This document shows, one piece after another, positions 26,976-36,377 of a stretch of DNA of 64,000 bases. The stretch is taken from positions 3,006,001 to 3,070,000 of the forward strand of contig NZ_CP045423.1 of the NCBI RefSeq assembly GCF_009363855.1. Reading direction: 5' to 3'. The position numbers and the translations under genes are program-made. The first letter of the stretch is position 1, and each line of letters begins with the position of its first letter. Origin of the DNA: Microvirga thermotolerans (lineage in GTDB: Bacteria; Pseudomonadota; Alphaproteobacteria; Rhizobiales; Beijerinckiaceae). The notes under the pieces are model-generated. The model was given only the letters and a program-made list of their open reading frames with translations. It was not told where the DNA came from and ran no database searches.

Positions 26976-27752
26976 ATGAAGAAATACGTTGTTCTTGCAG
27001 CTTTGCTGACGACTGCGTCCGCTCCGGCCTTCGCGCAGACGCTCGACGGCCAGACCTTCCGCACCATGGCGGCCCAGGCCGACGCCTTCGAGATCGCGGC
27101 AAGCCGCATGGCGCTGGAGCGCTCCCGGAGCCCGCGGGTGAAGACCTTCGCCCAGAACATGATCGCCGAGCACGGCCAGACCAGCCAGGCCCTGAACGGC
27201 GGCCAGGCGGTCTATTCGGCCAGCGGCGAATGGCTCGGCACCACCATGACCGGCACCCTGGCGGGCGCGGGCATCGGCGCCCTGGTGGGCGGCCCGGTGG
27301 GCGCTGCGGTGGGCGCCGGCATCGGCGCGACCACCGGCACGGTGGCCTCGGCCGCCACGGCCACTCCCGGTCCGAAGCCGGGCTACGACCCGAACTATGA
27401 CGGCCCCCTCGGCCGCCGCAGCAACCTGCGTTCGGGCAGCCTGGCGACGAATCCGAACGAGGCCGGTCCGGCCACCACGGGCACGGTCGTTGCGGCTGCG
27501 CCGATGCAGCTGCCGGTCCAGCTCGACCCCGAGAAGAGCCGCATGCTGAACGAGCTCGCCTCGGCCCGCGGCAGCCAGTTCGACCGTCTCTACGGCCGCT
27601 ACCAGCGCGCCGCGCACCAGCAGACCCTGGCGCTCTACCAGCAATATGCCCAGGTCGGCACGGATCCGGCGCTCGTCACCTACGCCCGGTCGGTGATTCC
27701 GCACCTGGAGCAGCATCTGGCCGACGCCCGTCGCCTGCCGGGCGGCCGTTGA
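26976..27752 (+). CDS. Exported DUF4142 protein with glycine-zipper insertion
   Basis: A 258-residue precursor with signal peptide MKKYVVLAALLTTASAPAFA (cleavage after AFA). The mature part reads as one DUF4142 helical bundle split in two: residues about 25-72 (FRTMAAQADAFEIAASRMAL to MIAEHGQTS) and about 183-252 (LDPEKSRMLNELASARGSQFD to IPHLEQHLADA). Between them sits a glycine zipper at about 92-124 (GAGIGALVGGPVGAAVGAGI) and a Pro/Gly/Asn linker. Glycine zippers usually pack into membranes. The ATG has CAGGAG upstream. The EcfG-type promoter suggests stress induction. Confidence 0.8.
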   Translation: MKKYVVLAALLTTASAPAFAQTLDGQTFRTMAAQADAFEIAASRMALERSRSPRVKTFAQNMIAEHGQTSQALNGGQAVYSASGEWLGTTMTGTLAGAGIGALVGGPVGAAVGAGIGATTGTVASAATATPGPKPGYDPNYDGPLGRRSNLRSGSLATNPNEAGPATTGTVVAAAPMQLPVQLDPEKSRMLNELASARGSQFDRLYGRYQRAAHQQTLALYQQYAQVGTDPALVTYARSVIPHLEQHLADARRLPGGR

Positions 27753-27780
27753 TCTCCTCCGACCTTCCGGCTCTTCTGAG

Positions 27781-27808
27781 CGGCGGGCCCTTCGCGGCCC
27801 GCCGTTTT
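27781..27808 (+). terminator. Intrinsic terminator after the DUF4142 gene
   Basis: CGGCGGGCC (27781-27789) and GGCCCGCCG (27796-27804) form a perfect 9-bp stem around CTTCGC and are followed by TTTT at 27805-27808. It ends at the stop codon of the convergent sugar kinase gene. Confidence 0.85.
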
Positions 27809-28734
27809 CATGCGGCGCGCAGGAAGCTCTCCACCGCCTGCCGCGTCGGCATCGGCCCCACGCCCCCCTGCCCGAGGGTCGAGAGGGCGGCGGCGGCATT
27901 GGCATAGGCGGCGGCCCTGAACGGGTCGCCATGGACCAGCCACTCGGCCAGGAACGCCCCGTCGAAGGTGTCCCCCGCCCCCGTGGCGTCCACCGCCTCC
28001 ACGGGACGCGCCGGGATGACCTCGCGCCGCTCCGGCGTCGCGACCATGGTGCCCGCCTTGCCCATGGTCAGGGCGACGATCCGGCAGCCGAGCCCCAGAT
28101 AGAACGCGCAGATGTCCTCCGGCCGGTCGAGGCCGGTGAGCTGCCGGGCGTCGTCGAGGCCCGGGAGAGCGATGTCGCTCAGCGCGACGGCGGCATGGAT
28201 CACCGCGCGGGCGCGGTCGAGCGGCCAGAGGCGAAGGCGCAGGTTCGTGTCGTAGCTGACCGCGGTGCCGCTGGCCTTCGCATGGCGGATCGCCGCGAAG
28301 ACCGCGTCGGCGCAGTCCCCGGAGATGGCCTGGCTGATGCCGGAGGCATGGAGGACCCGCGCGGCGGCGATCCGGTCGAGCGGCAGCTCCCCGGGACGGA
28401 CGAGGCTCGCCGCCGATCCGGCGCGGGCATAGGAGAAGACGTGCCCCTCCTCGCCGTAGCCGATGAAGTAGACGCCGGTCCGCCCGCCGGCGCGCAGGAT
28501 CACGGAGGAGCGGTCGACTCCCTCCCTGTCCCACAGGGCGAGGATTTCCCGGCCGAAGGCGTCGTCGCCGAGGGCGGTGAAGATGGCGGCCTTCGCGCCC
28601 TGGCGCGCGGCCGCCACGGCCGTGTTCGACACGTCGCCGCCGAAGCCCGGCAGGTAAAGCCGCTCCCCGCCGCGCCGCACCTCGGCGAACTCCATCAGCG
28701 GCTCGCCGATGGCCAGGATGTCGATGCTCTTCAT
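27808..28734 (-). CDS. PfkB-family sugar kinase (2-keto-3-deoxygluconate kinase-like)
   Basis: A 308-residue ribokinase-fold enzyme. It shows PfkB signature 1 in GGDVSNTAVAAARQGAKAAIFTALGDDAFG and signature 2 in DATGAGDTFDGAFLAEW, with the catalytic Asp in GAGD. The N-terminus MKSIDILAIGEPLMEF and the VYFIGY block resemble 2-keto-3-deoxygluconate kinases, so that is the best guess; other ketose or deoxysugar substrates are possible. Its ATG overlaps the TGA of the FAD-linked oxidase gene upstream (ATGA), suggesting that the two act in one catabolic route. Confidence 0.85.
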   Translation of the reverse strand: MKSIDILAIGEPLMEFAEVRRGGERLYLPGFGGDVSNTAVAAARQGAKAAIFTALGDDAFGREILALWDREGVDRSSVILRAGGRTGVYFIGYGEEGHVFSYARAGSAASLVRPGELPLDRIAAARVLHASGISQAISGDCADAVFAAIRHAKASGTAVSYDTNLRLRLWPLDRARAVIHAAVALSDIALPGLDDARQLTGLDRPEDICAFYLGLGCRIVALTMGKAGTMVATPERREVIPARPVEAVDATGAGDTFDGAFLAEWLVHGDPFRAAAYANAAAALSTLGQGGVGPMPTRQAVESFLRAA

Positions 28735-30200
28735 GGATGTTCCATAAGTCCTGCGATGGCCGAGGGGGCGGGGCCGCCGATGTCGATGACCTTGCCGGGA
28801 TTGAGGAGGTTGCGCGGGTCGAGGGTGCGCTTGAGGGCCCGCATGAGGTCGAGGGCGACCGGGTCCTTGTAGCGCAGGAGCTCCTCGCGCTTGATGAGCC
28901 CGACGCCGTGCTCCGCCGCGATGGACCCGTCCATGGCATGCACGATGTCGTGGACGATCCGGTTGAACCGCGCCCATTCGGCCAGGAACGCGTCCCTGTC
29001 CATGCCGACCGGCTGGGACAGGTTGAAGTGGATGTTGCCGTCGCCGAAATGGCCGAAGGCGCAGACCCGGATCCCCGGCATCTCCGCCTCGCAGGCCTTG
29101 GCGGCCGTCTCGATGAACTCCGCGACCCGCGAGACCGGCACCGCGACGTCGTGCTTGATCGAGCCGCCCTCGAATCTCTGGACCTCGGAGAGGCTCTCCC
29201 GCAGGCCCCACAGGGCGAGGCTCTGGGCCTCGCTCGCGCCGAGGGCCGCATCCGCGATGAGGCCATCCTCCAGCGCCTGCCCGAGGACGGTTTCCAGCCG
29301 CCCCCGGAGGTCGGCGTCCGCCTGCGGCGAGGACAGCTCGACGAGCGCATAGGAGGGGTGGCGGCCCGCCAGGGGACGCACCGCGCCGGGACGGTGCCTG
29401 AGCACGATCTCCAGCCCGAAATCGGGGATGTACTCGAAGGCGGTCAGCTGGTCGCCCGCCGCCTCGCGGAGGCGCTCGAACAGGGCGAGCGCCCGGCCCG
29501 GCGAGGCGCAGCCGACGAAGGCGGTGACGCGGACCCGGGGCTTCGGAAAGAGCTTCAGGACCGCGGCGGTGATGATGCCGAGCGTTCCCTCCGAGCCGAT
29601 GAACAGGTCCTTGAGGTCGTAGCCCGTGTTGTCCTTGCGCAGACCCTTGAGGCCGTTCCAGACCCGCCCGTCCGCGAGGACCACCTCCAGCCCCAGGGTC
29701 AGCTCCCGCATGTTGCCGTAGCGCAGGACCGCGGTGCCGCCCGCGTTGGTGGCGAGGTTGCCGCCGATGCGGCAGGAGCCCTCCGAGGCCAGGGACAGGG
29801 GAAAGAGGTGGCCCGCCGCCTCGGCCGCCTCCTGCACAGCCCTGAGGATGCAGCCGGCCTCCACGGTGATCGTGGCGTTGACAGGGTCGAGATGGCGGAT
29901 CCGGTCCAGCCGGGCCAGGGACAGGACGATTCCCCCGTCCGGGACCCCGCCGCCGACGAGGCCGGTATTGCCCCCCTGCGGGACGATCGGGACGCCGGCC
30001 CGCGCGCATTCCCGCACGACGAAGGCGACCTCCTCCCGGTCGCCCGGCCGCACCAGGGCGAGCGCCCTGCCGCGATAGAGGCCCCGCGTCTCCGTCAGGG
30101 CGGGCTCGAGATCGTCGGCGCCGGTGAGGACGGCCGCCGCCCCGAGCCGTTCCGTCAGGCCGTCGATGAGGGTTCCGTGCTCGGATGCTGCGGTGGCCAT
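28731..30200 (-). CDS. FAD-linked 2-hydroxyacid dehydrogenase (GlcD/D2HGDH-like)
   Basis: A 489-residue flavoprotein of the FAD-binding type 4/FAD-oxidase C family, which oxidises D-2-hydroxyacids such as D-lactate, glycolate or D-2-hydroxyglutarate. The FAD domain (about 35-220) has VPQGGNTGLVGGGVPDGGIVLSL and GGNLATNAGGTAVLRYGN; the C-terminal domain has FGHFGDGNIHFNL and AAEHGVGLIKRE, with the metal-binding histidines. The start at 30200 follows GAGGAGCAGGA. It diverges from an FAH-family gene, hinting at a shared organic acid pathway. Exact substrate not readable. Confidence 0.9.
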   Translation of the reverse strand: MATAASEHGTLIDGLTERLGAAAVLTGADDLEPALTETRGLYRGRALALVRPGDREEVAFVVRECARAGVPIVPQGGNTGLVGGGVPDGGIVLSLARLDRIRHLDPVNATITVEAGCILRAVQEAAEAAGHLFPLSLASEGSCRIGGNLATNAGGTAVLRYGNMRELTLGLEVVLADGRVWNGLKGLRKDNTGYDLKDLFIGSEGTLGIITAAVLKLFPKPRVRVTAFVGCASPGRALALFERLREAAGDQLTAFEYIPDFGLEIVLRHRPGAVRPLAGRHPSYALVELSSPQADADLRGRLETVLGQALEDGLIADAALGASEAQSLALWGLRESLSEVQRFEGGSIKHDVAVPVSRVAEFIETAAKACEAEMPGIRVCAFGHFGDGNIHFNLSQPVGMDRDAFLAEWARFNRIVHDIVHAMDGSIAAEHGVGLIKREELLRYKDPVALDLMRALKRTLDPRNLLNPGKVIDIGGPAPSAIAGLMEHP

Positions 30201-30330
30201 TCCTGCTCCTCGGGTCGGGCGCATAGTCATTGCGTCTTGTGGCGCCGGGAGCAAGGTGTAGGAAGGAGGCAACCGGCCGCTCCCACAGGAAGGCCGGGAC
30301 GAATCCCTCCCTCACTCTGCCGGACATCCG

Positions 30331-31029
30331 ATGGCCCTTGTCATTCCCGCCCCGACCGCCCCCGTCCTGCCGGTCGCGGATTCGAGCGATCTCTTTCCCG
30401 TGCGCCGGGTCTACTGCGTCGGCCGCAACTATGCGGCCCATGCCCGCGAGATGGGCGGCGACCCGACCCGCGAGCCGCCGTTCTTCTTCATGAAACCGGC
30501 CGACGCGCTCCAGCCGATTCCGGCCGGGCGGACCGTCGACCATCCCTATCCGCCCAGGACACGCAACTATCACTTCGAGATCGAGATGGTGGCGGCGCTC
30601 GCCCGGGGCGGCCGCGACATCCCCGTGGAGACGGCCCTCGACCACGTCTTCGGCTATGCGGTCGGCCTCGACATGACCCGCCGCGACCTTCAGGACGAGG
30701 CGAAGCAGCTCCGCCGCCCGTGGGAGCTGGGCAAGGCGGCCGACCTGTCCGGCCCCGTCGGCCCGCTGGTTCCCGCCTCCCGCATCGGCCATCCCGCAAA
30801 GGGCACGATCTCGCTGGCCGTCGACGGGACGGTGAGGCAGAAGGCCGATCTTTCCGACATGATCTGGTCCGTCGCGGAGCAGATTTCCTACCTTTCCGCC
30901 TATTTCGAGCTCGCGCCGGGCGACGTCATCTTCTCCGGCACTCCGGAGGGCGTGGGGCCGGTCGAGCGCGGCCAGACCATGACGGGATCCGTCGAGGGCC
31001 TGGGGGAAATCCGCCTGCGGGTCGTCTAG
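30331..31029 (+). CDS. Fumarylacetoacetate hydrolase (FAH) family protein
   Basis: A 232-residue FAH-family enzyme; members hydrolyse or decarboxylate 2,4-diketoacids such as fumarylpyruvate. Motifs are YCVGRNYAAHAREMG at the N-terminus, FFFMKPADAL, the metal site HFEIEMVAAL, GYAVGLDMTRRDLQ, and GDVIFSGTPEGVGPV. The short single-domain form and KPADAL resemble fumarylpyruvate hydrolases of the gentisate pathway, but no other gentisate gene is present. It diverges from the FAD-linked oxidase. Confidence 0.88.
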   Translation: MALVIPAPTAPVLPVADSSDLFPVRRVYCVGRNYAAHAREMGGDPTREPPFFFMKPADALQPIPAGRTVDHPYPPRTRNYHFEIEMVAALARGGRDIPVETALDHVFGYAVGLDMTRRDLQDEAKQLRRPWELGKAADLSGPVGPLVPASRIGHPAKGTISLAVDGTVRQKADLSDMIWSVAEQISYLSAYFELAPGDVIFSGTPEGVGPVERGQTMTGSVEGLGEIRLRVV

Positions 31030-31050
31030 CCGGGGCCTGCAGAAGGCGTC

Positions 31051-31079
31051 TTGCCTTTTCGTTCCGTTTGGCCGTTACT
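31051..31079 (+). promoter_or_regulatory. Candidate promoter of the first binding-protein gene
   Basis: TTGCCT (31051-31056) and GTTACT (31074-31079) are separated by 17 bases. The leader then contains a small perfect hairpin, CGCGGCC-GGGA-GGCCGCG, at 31089-31106. Moderate match only. Confidence 0.35.
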
Positions 31080-31085
31080 CCGTGA

Positions 31086-32000
<915 letters not shown>

Positions 32001-32036
32001 GGTCCGGGAGCCGAACCGGCTTCCCTTGAGGCAAGA

Positions 32037-32063
32037 AGGCGCGGCCCGGCCGCGCCTTTTTTT
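32037..32063 (+). terminator. Strong intrinsic terminator after binding protein copy 1
   Basis: AGGCGCGGCC (32037-32046) and GGCCGCGCCT (32048-32057) are perfect inverted arms and seven T residues run through 32063. The inner pairs must open to make a loop. It separates the two binding-protein genes into independent units. Confidence 0.9.
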
Positions 32064-32128
32064 GTCGAATCGGCGCCGCCTGCGACCGAAAACACCATTC
32101 CGGACGGCCGATTCGGCAGGATTGGGAC

Positions 32129-32157
32129 TTGCGCTGGCTCGGCTTTTGAATGTTAGC
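32129..32157 (+). promoter_or_regulatory. Candidate promoter of binding protein copy 2 and the transporter operon
   Basis: TTGCGC (32129-32134) and GTTAGC (32152-32157) are separated by 17 bases, downstream of the terminator of copy 1. The leader to the ATG at 32240 would be about 75 nt. Confidence 0.4.
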
Positions 32158-32239
32158 TTCCAGCCAGCGACGATGGCCGGAGCGCGTCTCCGGCCTCGCC
32201 AGGGAAGGCGCAACGGACGCTAACGACAAGGGAACGACG

Positions 32240-33085
32240 ATGAGGATGTTCAAGGGACTGGGTCTCGGCCTCCTGGCCGCGGCGCTTGCGATGGGCGGCG
32301 CGGCGGCGCAGGAGAAGACCGTGAAGATCGCCACCGAGGGCGCCTACGCCCCGTGGAACTTCACCGGCGCGGGCGGCAAGCTGGAGGGGTTCGAGGTCGA
32401 TCTGGCGAACGACCTGTGCGCGCGCATGAAGGTGAAGTGCGAGATCGTGGCGCAGGACTGGGACGGCATCATCCCGGCGCTGAACGCCAAGAAGTACGAC
32501 GCCATCATGGCCGGCATGAACATCACCGACAAGCGGCTCGAGGTGATCGACTTCTCCCGCCCCTACGCTTCCGGGCTCCACGGCTTCGCCACCGCCAAGG
32601 ATTCTCCCCTGGCCAAGCTCGAAGGAACGGGCGGCCGCCTGAACCTGGACAAGGATCCCGAGGGCGCGCAGAAGGTCATCGAGGCGTGGAAGCCGCTGCT
32701 CAAGGGCAAGACCGTGGGCGTGCAGGGCTCGACCGTGAACTCCCAGTTCCTGGAAAAGTATCTCAAGGACGTGATCCAGATCCGCGAGTACAAGACCACG
32801 GAGCAGCACGACCTCGATCTCGCCGCCGGCCGCGTCGACGCGATCTTCGCCGCGCAGTCCTCCATGAGGGCGACGCTCGACCAGCCCGAGTTCAAGAACA
32901 TGACCATGGCCGGCGCGGGCGTTTCCGGCGGCGTCCTGGGCCGCGGCGTCGCCGTGGGCCTGCGCAAGGGCGAGGCGGACCTGAAGAAGGCCTTCGACAC
33001 GGCGATCCAGGCCGCCATCGACGACGGAACGGTCAAGAAGCTCACGGAGAAGTGGTTCAAGGTCGACATGACGCCGCAGACCTGA
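32240..33085 (+). CDS. Polar amino acid ABC transporter binding protein, copy 2
   Basis: A 281-residue paralogue of the preceding protein. The signal peptide is [24 protein letters not shown]. After the shared 238-bp tract the proteins diverge: the hinge and second lobe carry DSPLAKLEGTGGRLNLDKDPEGAQ here, versus [19 protein letters not shown] in copy 1, so ligand range may differ. LKGKTVGVQGST and [17 protein letters not shown] are conserved in both. The ATG at 32240 follows AAGGGAACGACG. It heads the operon with the two permeases and the ATPase, after an intercistronic hairpin. Confidence 0.95.
   Translation: MRMFKGLGLGLLAAALAMGGAAAQEKTVKIATEGAYAPWNFTGAGGKLEGFEVDLANDLCARMKVKCEIVAQDWDGIIPALNAKKYDAIMAGMNITDKRLEVIDFSRPYASGLHGFATAKDSPLAKLEGTGGRLNLDKDPEGAQKVIEAWKPLLKGKTVGVQGSTVNSQFLEKYLKDVIQIREYKTTEQHDLDLAAGRVDAIFAAQSSMRATLDQPEFKNMTMAGAGVSGGVLGRGVAVGLRKGEADLKKAFDTAIQAAIDDGTVKKLTEKWFKVDMTPQT
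32282..32519 (+). repeat. 238-bp identical tract, copy 2 (pairs with 31197-31434)
   Basis: Exact copy of 31197-31434 within the second binding-protein gene. A 25-bp identical patch lies a little further downstream, around the IDFSRPY codons, separated by a short diverged segment. Confidence 0.95.
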
Positions 33086-33116
33086 GCGCGGCCCGGAAGG
33101 ATCATCGACTCGAACG

Positions 33117-33142
33117 GCGTCGCCCCGCATGCGGGGCGACGC
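33117..33142 (+). other. Stem-loop between binding-protein and permease genes
   Basis: GCGTCGCCCC (33117-33126) and GGGGCGACGC (33133-33142) form a perfect 10-bp stem around GCATGC. No T-run follows. Structures at this place in ABC operons commonly protect the upstream mRNA, so that binding protein is made in excess over the membrane subunits. Confidence 0.75.
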
Positions 33143-33161
33143 ATAACAGGAACGGTTCAGC

Positions 33162-33884
33162 GTGCAGCAATTGAGCTATTTCGAGCTCGTCGGGTTCGGC
33201 CCGAACGGGTGGGGATGGGCGCTCCTGACGGCGACCGGCATGACGCTGGCGGTGGCGCTGTGCGGATTTCTCGTCGGCTCCGTGGTCGGCACGTTCGTCG
33301 CCTGGGCGAAGCTCTCGCGCAACGTCGCGGCCCGCTGGCTGGCGGACGGGTACACGACGATCCTGCGCGGCATCCCCGATCTTCTCGTCATCTATCTCTT
33401 CTATTTCGGCGGCAGCGCGGCTCTCAGCGCCATCGGCAGCCTCTTCGGGGCGCAGGGCTTCATCGGCGTGCCCGCCTTCGTCACCGGCGCGCTCGCCATC
33501 GGCATCGTCTCGGGCGCCTACCAGGCCGAGGTGTTCCGCGGCGCATACCAGGTGGTCTCCCGGGGGGAGATCGAGGCGGCGCGCTCCGTGGGCATGCACC
33601 GCTGGCTCATGTTCCGCCGCATCGTCGCGCCGCAGGTGCTGCGCTACGCGATCCCCGGTCTTGGCAATACGTGGCAGCTGGTCCTGAAGGAATCCGCCCT
33701 CATCTCCGTGACCGGCCTCGTCGAGTTGCTGCGCCAGTCGCACATCGCCGCCGGGTCCACGCGCAGGCCCTTCGACTTCTACATCACCGCGGGCGTGCTC
33801 TATCTCCTGATCACCTGGGTTTCCACCTACCTGTTCCAGCGCGCCGAAACCCACTCCATGCGCGGCATGAGGAGGGCTTCCTGA
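33162..33884 (+). CDS. Polar amino acid ABC transporter permease (HisQ-like)
   Basis: A 240-residue inner-membrane permease of the His/Glu/Gln/Arg/opine family with about five helices. The EAA loop that contacts the ATPase is EAARSVGMHRWLMFRRIVAPQVLRYAIPGLGN at about residues 139-170. The start is a GTG at 33162 (protein MQQLSYFELVGFGPNGWG), preceded by ACAGGAACGG. Its stop overlaps the next permease start by one base (TGATG). It presumably forms a heterodimer with the following gene product. Confidence 0.94.
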   Translation: MQQLSYFELVGFGPNGWGWALLTATGMTLAVALCGFLVGSVVGTFVAWAKLSRNVAARWLADGYTTILRGIPDLLVIYLFYFGGSAALSAIGSLFGAQGFIGVPAFVTGALAIGIVSGAYQAEVFRGAYQVVSRGEIEAARSVGMHRWLMFRRIVAPQVLRYAIPGLGNTWQLVLKESALISVTGLVELLRQSHIAAGSTRRPFDFYITAGVLYLLITWVSTYLFQRAETHSMRGMRRAS

Positions 33885-34609
33885 TGGACTTCGCCTTCAT
33901 GCGGGACACTTTCCTGCAGCTCATCGCCGGCGTGCCGCTGACGCTCAACCTCGCCTTCACCTCGGTCGCCTTCGGCGCCGTGTTCGCCATGCTGCTGGCG
34001 CTCATGCGCATGTCGGGGGTGCGCGTGCTCGACGGTTTCGCGCGCGCCTACGTGTTCGTGTTTCGCGGCACGCCGCTCCTCGTGCAGATCTTCCTGATCT
34101 ATTACGGCCTCGGGCAGTTCCGCCCGACGCTCCAGGAGTGGGGCCTGTGGGGCTTCTTCCGCGAGCCTTACTGGTGCGCGGTGCTGGCTCTCACCCTCAA
34201 CACCGCCGCCTATGCCAGCGAGATCTTCCGCGGCGGGCTCCAGGCGGTTCCCCACCAGCAGGTGGAGGCGGCGCGCGCCTGCGGCATGTCGGGCTTCCTG
34301 CTCTTCCGCCGCATCGTGTTTCCCATCGCCGTCCGCCAGGCCCTGCCCGCCTACGGCAGCGAGATCATCCTCATGGTGAAGGCGACCTCGCTCGCCTCCA
34401 TCATCACGATGATGGAGGTGACGGGGCTGGCGGCGAAGCTCATCTCGCAGACCTTCCGCGCGGTCGAGGTGTTCGTGGTGGCGGGCGCGATCTACCTCAT
34501 CCTCAACTTCGCGATCACCCGTATCGTCATGGCCATCGAATGGTGGCTCTCGCCCCACCTGCGCCGCCCGCCTTCCGTCGAGCCGAAGCTGGAGGCCGCC
34601 CATGTCTGA
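33884..34609 (+). CDS. Polar amino acid ABC transporter permease (HisM-like)
   Basis: A 241-residue second permease subunit. It starts [27 protein letters not shown], has the [19 protein letters not shown] segment typical of this subfamily, and the EAA loop [33 protein letters not shown]. The ATG shares its A with the preceding TGA, and the stop overlaps the ATPase gene by 8 bases, so subunits are made by coupled translation. Confidence 0.94.
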   Translation: MDFAFMRDTFLQLIAGVPLTLNLAFTSVAFGAVFAMLLALMRMSGVRVLDGFARAYVFVFRGTPLLVQIFLIYYGLGQFRPTLQEWGLWGFFREPYWCAVLALTLNTAAYASEIFRGGLQAVPHQQVEAARACGMSGFLLFRRIVFPIAVRQALPAYGSEIILMVKATSLASIITMMEVTGLAAKLISQTFRAVEVFVVAGAIYLILNFAITRIVMAIEWWLSPHLRRPPSVEPKLEAAHV

Positions 34610-35468
34610 GGCCGCGACCCAAGGCAGCGCCGTGTCCCGTGCAATGTCCCATGCCGCTCACCCTTCCGCCCCGTCGCAAACCGGAGCCTCGTCCGTGACG
34701 ACCGCCAACGTTCCCGCCGTATCGGTTCACAACCTGCGCAAGAGCTTCGGCGCGCTCGAGGTGCTCAAGGGCGTTTCCCTGGAGGCCCGGGAAGGCGACG
34801 TGATCTCGATCCTGGGGGCCTCGGGATCGGGCAAGTCCACCATGCTCCGCTGCATCAACATGCTCGAGGTGCCGGATTCCGGCGAGGTGCGGATCGGGGG
34901 CGAAGCCATCCGCCTGAAGCAGACCCGCCGCGGCATGGAGCCCGCCGACCAGGCGCAGGTCGACCGCATCCGCTCCCGGGTCGCCATGGTCTTCCAGAGC
35001 TTCAACCTCTGGTCTCACATGACGATCCTGGAGAACGTCATCGAGGCGCCGGTCCACGTGCAGAAGCGGCCGAAGGCGGAGTGCATCGCCGAGGCCGAGG
35101 CCCTGCTGGAGAAGGTCGGCATCGCGGACAAGCGCAACCAGTACCCGTCGCACCTCTCGGGCGGCCAGCAGCAGCGCGCGGCGATTGCCCGCGCGCTGGC
35201 CATGCGCCCTCAGGTCATGCTCTTCGACGAGCCGACCTCGGCGCTCGACCCCGAACTCGTCGGCGAGGTGCTGCGCGTGATGCGCTCGCTCGCGGAGGAA
35301 GGACGGACGATGCTCGTCGTTACCCACGAGATGGGCTTCGCCCGCGACGTCTCGAACCGGGTGATGTTCCTGCACAAGGGCGTGGTCGAAGAGGAAGGTC
35401 CGCCGGCGGAGGTTTTCGGCGCCCCGAAATCGGAGCGCTTCAAGCAGTTCATCTCCAGCCACCGCTGA
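34602..35468 (+). CDS. Polar amino acid ABC transporter ATPase (HisP-like)
   Basis: A 288-residue ATPase with Walker [10 protein letters not shown] at residues 72-80, Q-loop [12 protein letters not shown], signature LSGGQQQR, Walker [13 protein letters not shown] and the switch [11 protein letters not shown]. Residues 1-38 are an unusual Ser/Ala/Thr-rich extension; homologues normally start near [17 protein letters not shown] at 34695 with GGAGCC upstream would give the standard length, but the ATG at 34602 has the better GGAGG site and overlaps the permease stop. Both starts might be used. Confidence 0.94.
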   Translation: MSEAATQGSAVSRAMSHAAHPSAPSQTGASSVTTANVPAVSVHNLRKSFGALEVLKGVSLEAREGDVISILGASGSGKSTMLRCINMLEVPDSGEVRIGGEAIRLKQTRRGMEPADQAQVDRIRSRVAMVFQSFNLWSHMTILENVIEAPVHVQKRPKAECIAEAEALLEKVGIADKRNQYPSHLSGGQQQRAAIARALAMRPQVMLFDEPTSALDPELVGEVLRVMRSLAEEGRTMLVVTHEMGFARDVSNRVMFLHKGVVEEEGPPAEVFGAPKSERFKQFISSHR

Positions 35469-35526
35469 CCCGTGCCGCCGGAGGGCTGGAACCGGTCTCC
35501 GGCTCCTTTCGGAGGCGCTCCACCGT

Positions 35527-35937
35527 TCAGTGCCGCTCGATGCGCGGCAGTTCCCGCTCCGGAGCGGGCCCGACGTCCTGCGCCGCCATGCCCTGCGGGG
35601 TCACGTCCCGGTAGCCGGGACGCGGATAGCCGTCGTTCCAGCCCGTCGGCCCGGCCGGGCGGACGGCCCGCCCCGTCACGAAGCTGACGGCCGCCGGCAC
35701 GGCGAGGATGAGCAGGGCCACGAGCCCCCAGACGAACACCACCGCCGCAAGGCCGAGGTTGCGCACGGCCCCGAGGATCCACGAGAGCCATTCCACGGCC
35801 CCCGGATGAGCGGTCACCACGTCGGCGTTCCGCGCCATCGTACTGCCGAGGAAATCGACGAGGCCGTAGACGCCCCAGGCCACCAGTGACCAGAGGCCCA
35901 CCATGAAGGCGGCGGCGAGCCAGACGAGACGTCTCAT
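35527..35937 (-). CDS. Membrane protein of unknown function
   Basis: A 136-residue protein with two strong hydrophobic segments (about 4-24, LVWLAAAFMVGLWSLVAWGVY, and 58-86, LGLAAVVFVWGLVALLILAVPAAVSFV) joined by a loop with HPGAVEWLSWILGAVRN. The cytosolic tail is Pro/Gly/Arg-rich (PAGPTGWNDGYPRPGYRDV) and ends PERELPRIERH. I do not recognise a named family. It follows the DUF4112 gene by 2 bases on the same strand, so the two are probably translated together, and it converges on the ABC operon. Confidence 0.75.
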   Translation of the reverse strand: MRRLVWLAAAFMVGLWSLVAWGVYGLVDFLGSTMARNADVVTAHPGAVEWLSWILGAVRNLGLAAVVFVWGLVALLILAVPAAVSFVTGRAVRPAGPTGWNDGYPRPGYRDVTPQGMAAQDVGPAPERELPRIERH

Positions 35938-35939
35938 GG

Positions 35940-36377
35940 TCAGCGCTCGTCGACGCGGACCGCGGTGCCGTCGATCTCGCGCGGCCCGCGCTTCGCCACG
36001 CCGAGATGGTCCTGGATGATGCGCAGGTTGCGCTGGTTGGCCTTGAAGAACACGTCGAACACGTCGCCGGCCACCGGGATCGCGCCGATCGCCGTGTCGA
36101 TGGCCACGTTGCCGATCATCCGCGCGATCTTCCAGCGCGGCAGGCCGAGTTGACGCGCCTCCCAGACGATGTAGCTCGCGAGAGCGGCCGATATGGCATC
36201 GCCCACCCCCGGAACGAGCCCGATCACCGCATCGAGACCCACCCGGCGGTTGAGCCCCGGAATGAAGAAGGCGCTGTCCATCAGCCGTGCGACGAGCGTC
36301 ACGCGGGCGAGAGCGTCCTCGCGGGTCGGGCCCGCGGTCTTCAGGGCATCGAAAAAAGCGCTGCGAGCAGCGTACAT
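35940..36377 (-). CDS. DUF4112 domain-containing membrane protein
   Basis: A 145-residue protein with the DUF4112 core at about residues 20-125: LARLMDSAFFIPGLNRRVGLDAVIGLVPGVGDAISAALASYIVWEARQLGLP, then ARMIGNVAIDTAIGAIPVAGDVFDVFFKANQRNLRIIQDH. Two glycine-rich membrane-insertable segments with PGVGD and PVAGD turns are the hallmark. Function is unknown. The ATG at 36377 follows GGGAGAAAGTGGG, a strong site; a longer frame starts at 36452 without support. It is upstream of, and coupled to, the small membrane protein gene. Confidence 0.85.
   Translation of the reverse strand: MYAARSAFFDALKTAGPTREDALARVTLVARLMDSAFFIPGLNRRVGLDAVIGLVPGVGDAISAALASYIVWEARQLGLPRWKIARMIGNVAIDTAIGAIPVAGDVFDVFFKANQRNLRIIQDHLGVAKRGPREIDGTAVRVDER

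Noticed and set aside
27808..30792. 994-codon minus-strand frame that seemed to fuse a long leader to the sugar kinase
   Set aside because: Upstream of 28734 it is an out-of-frame shadow of the FAD-linked oxidase. The kinase starts at 28734 with an ATGA overlap.
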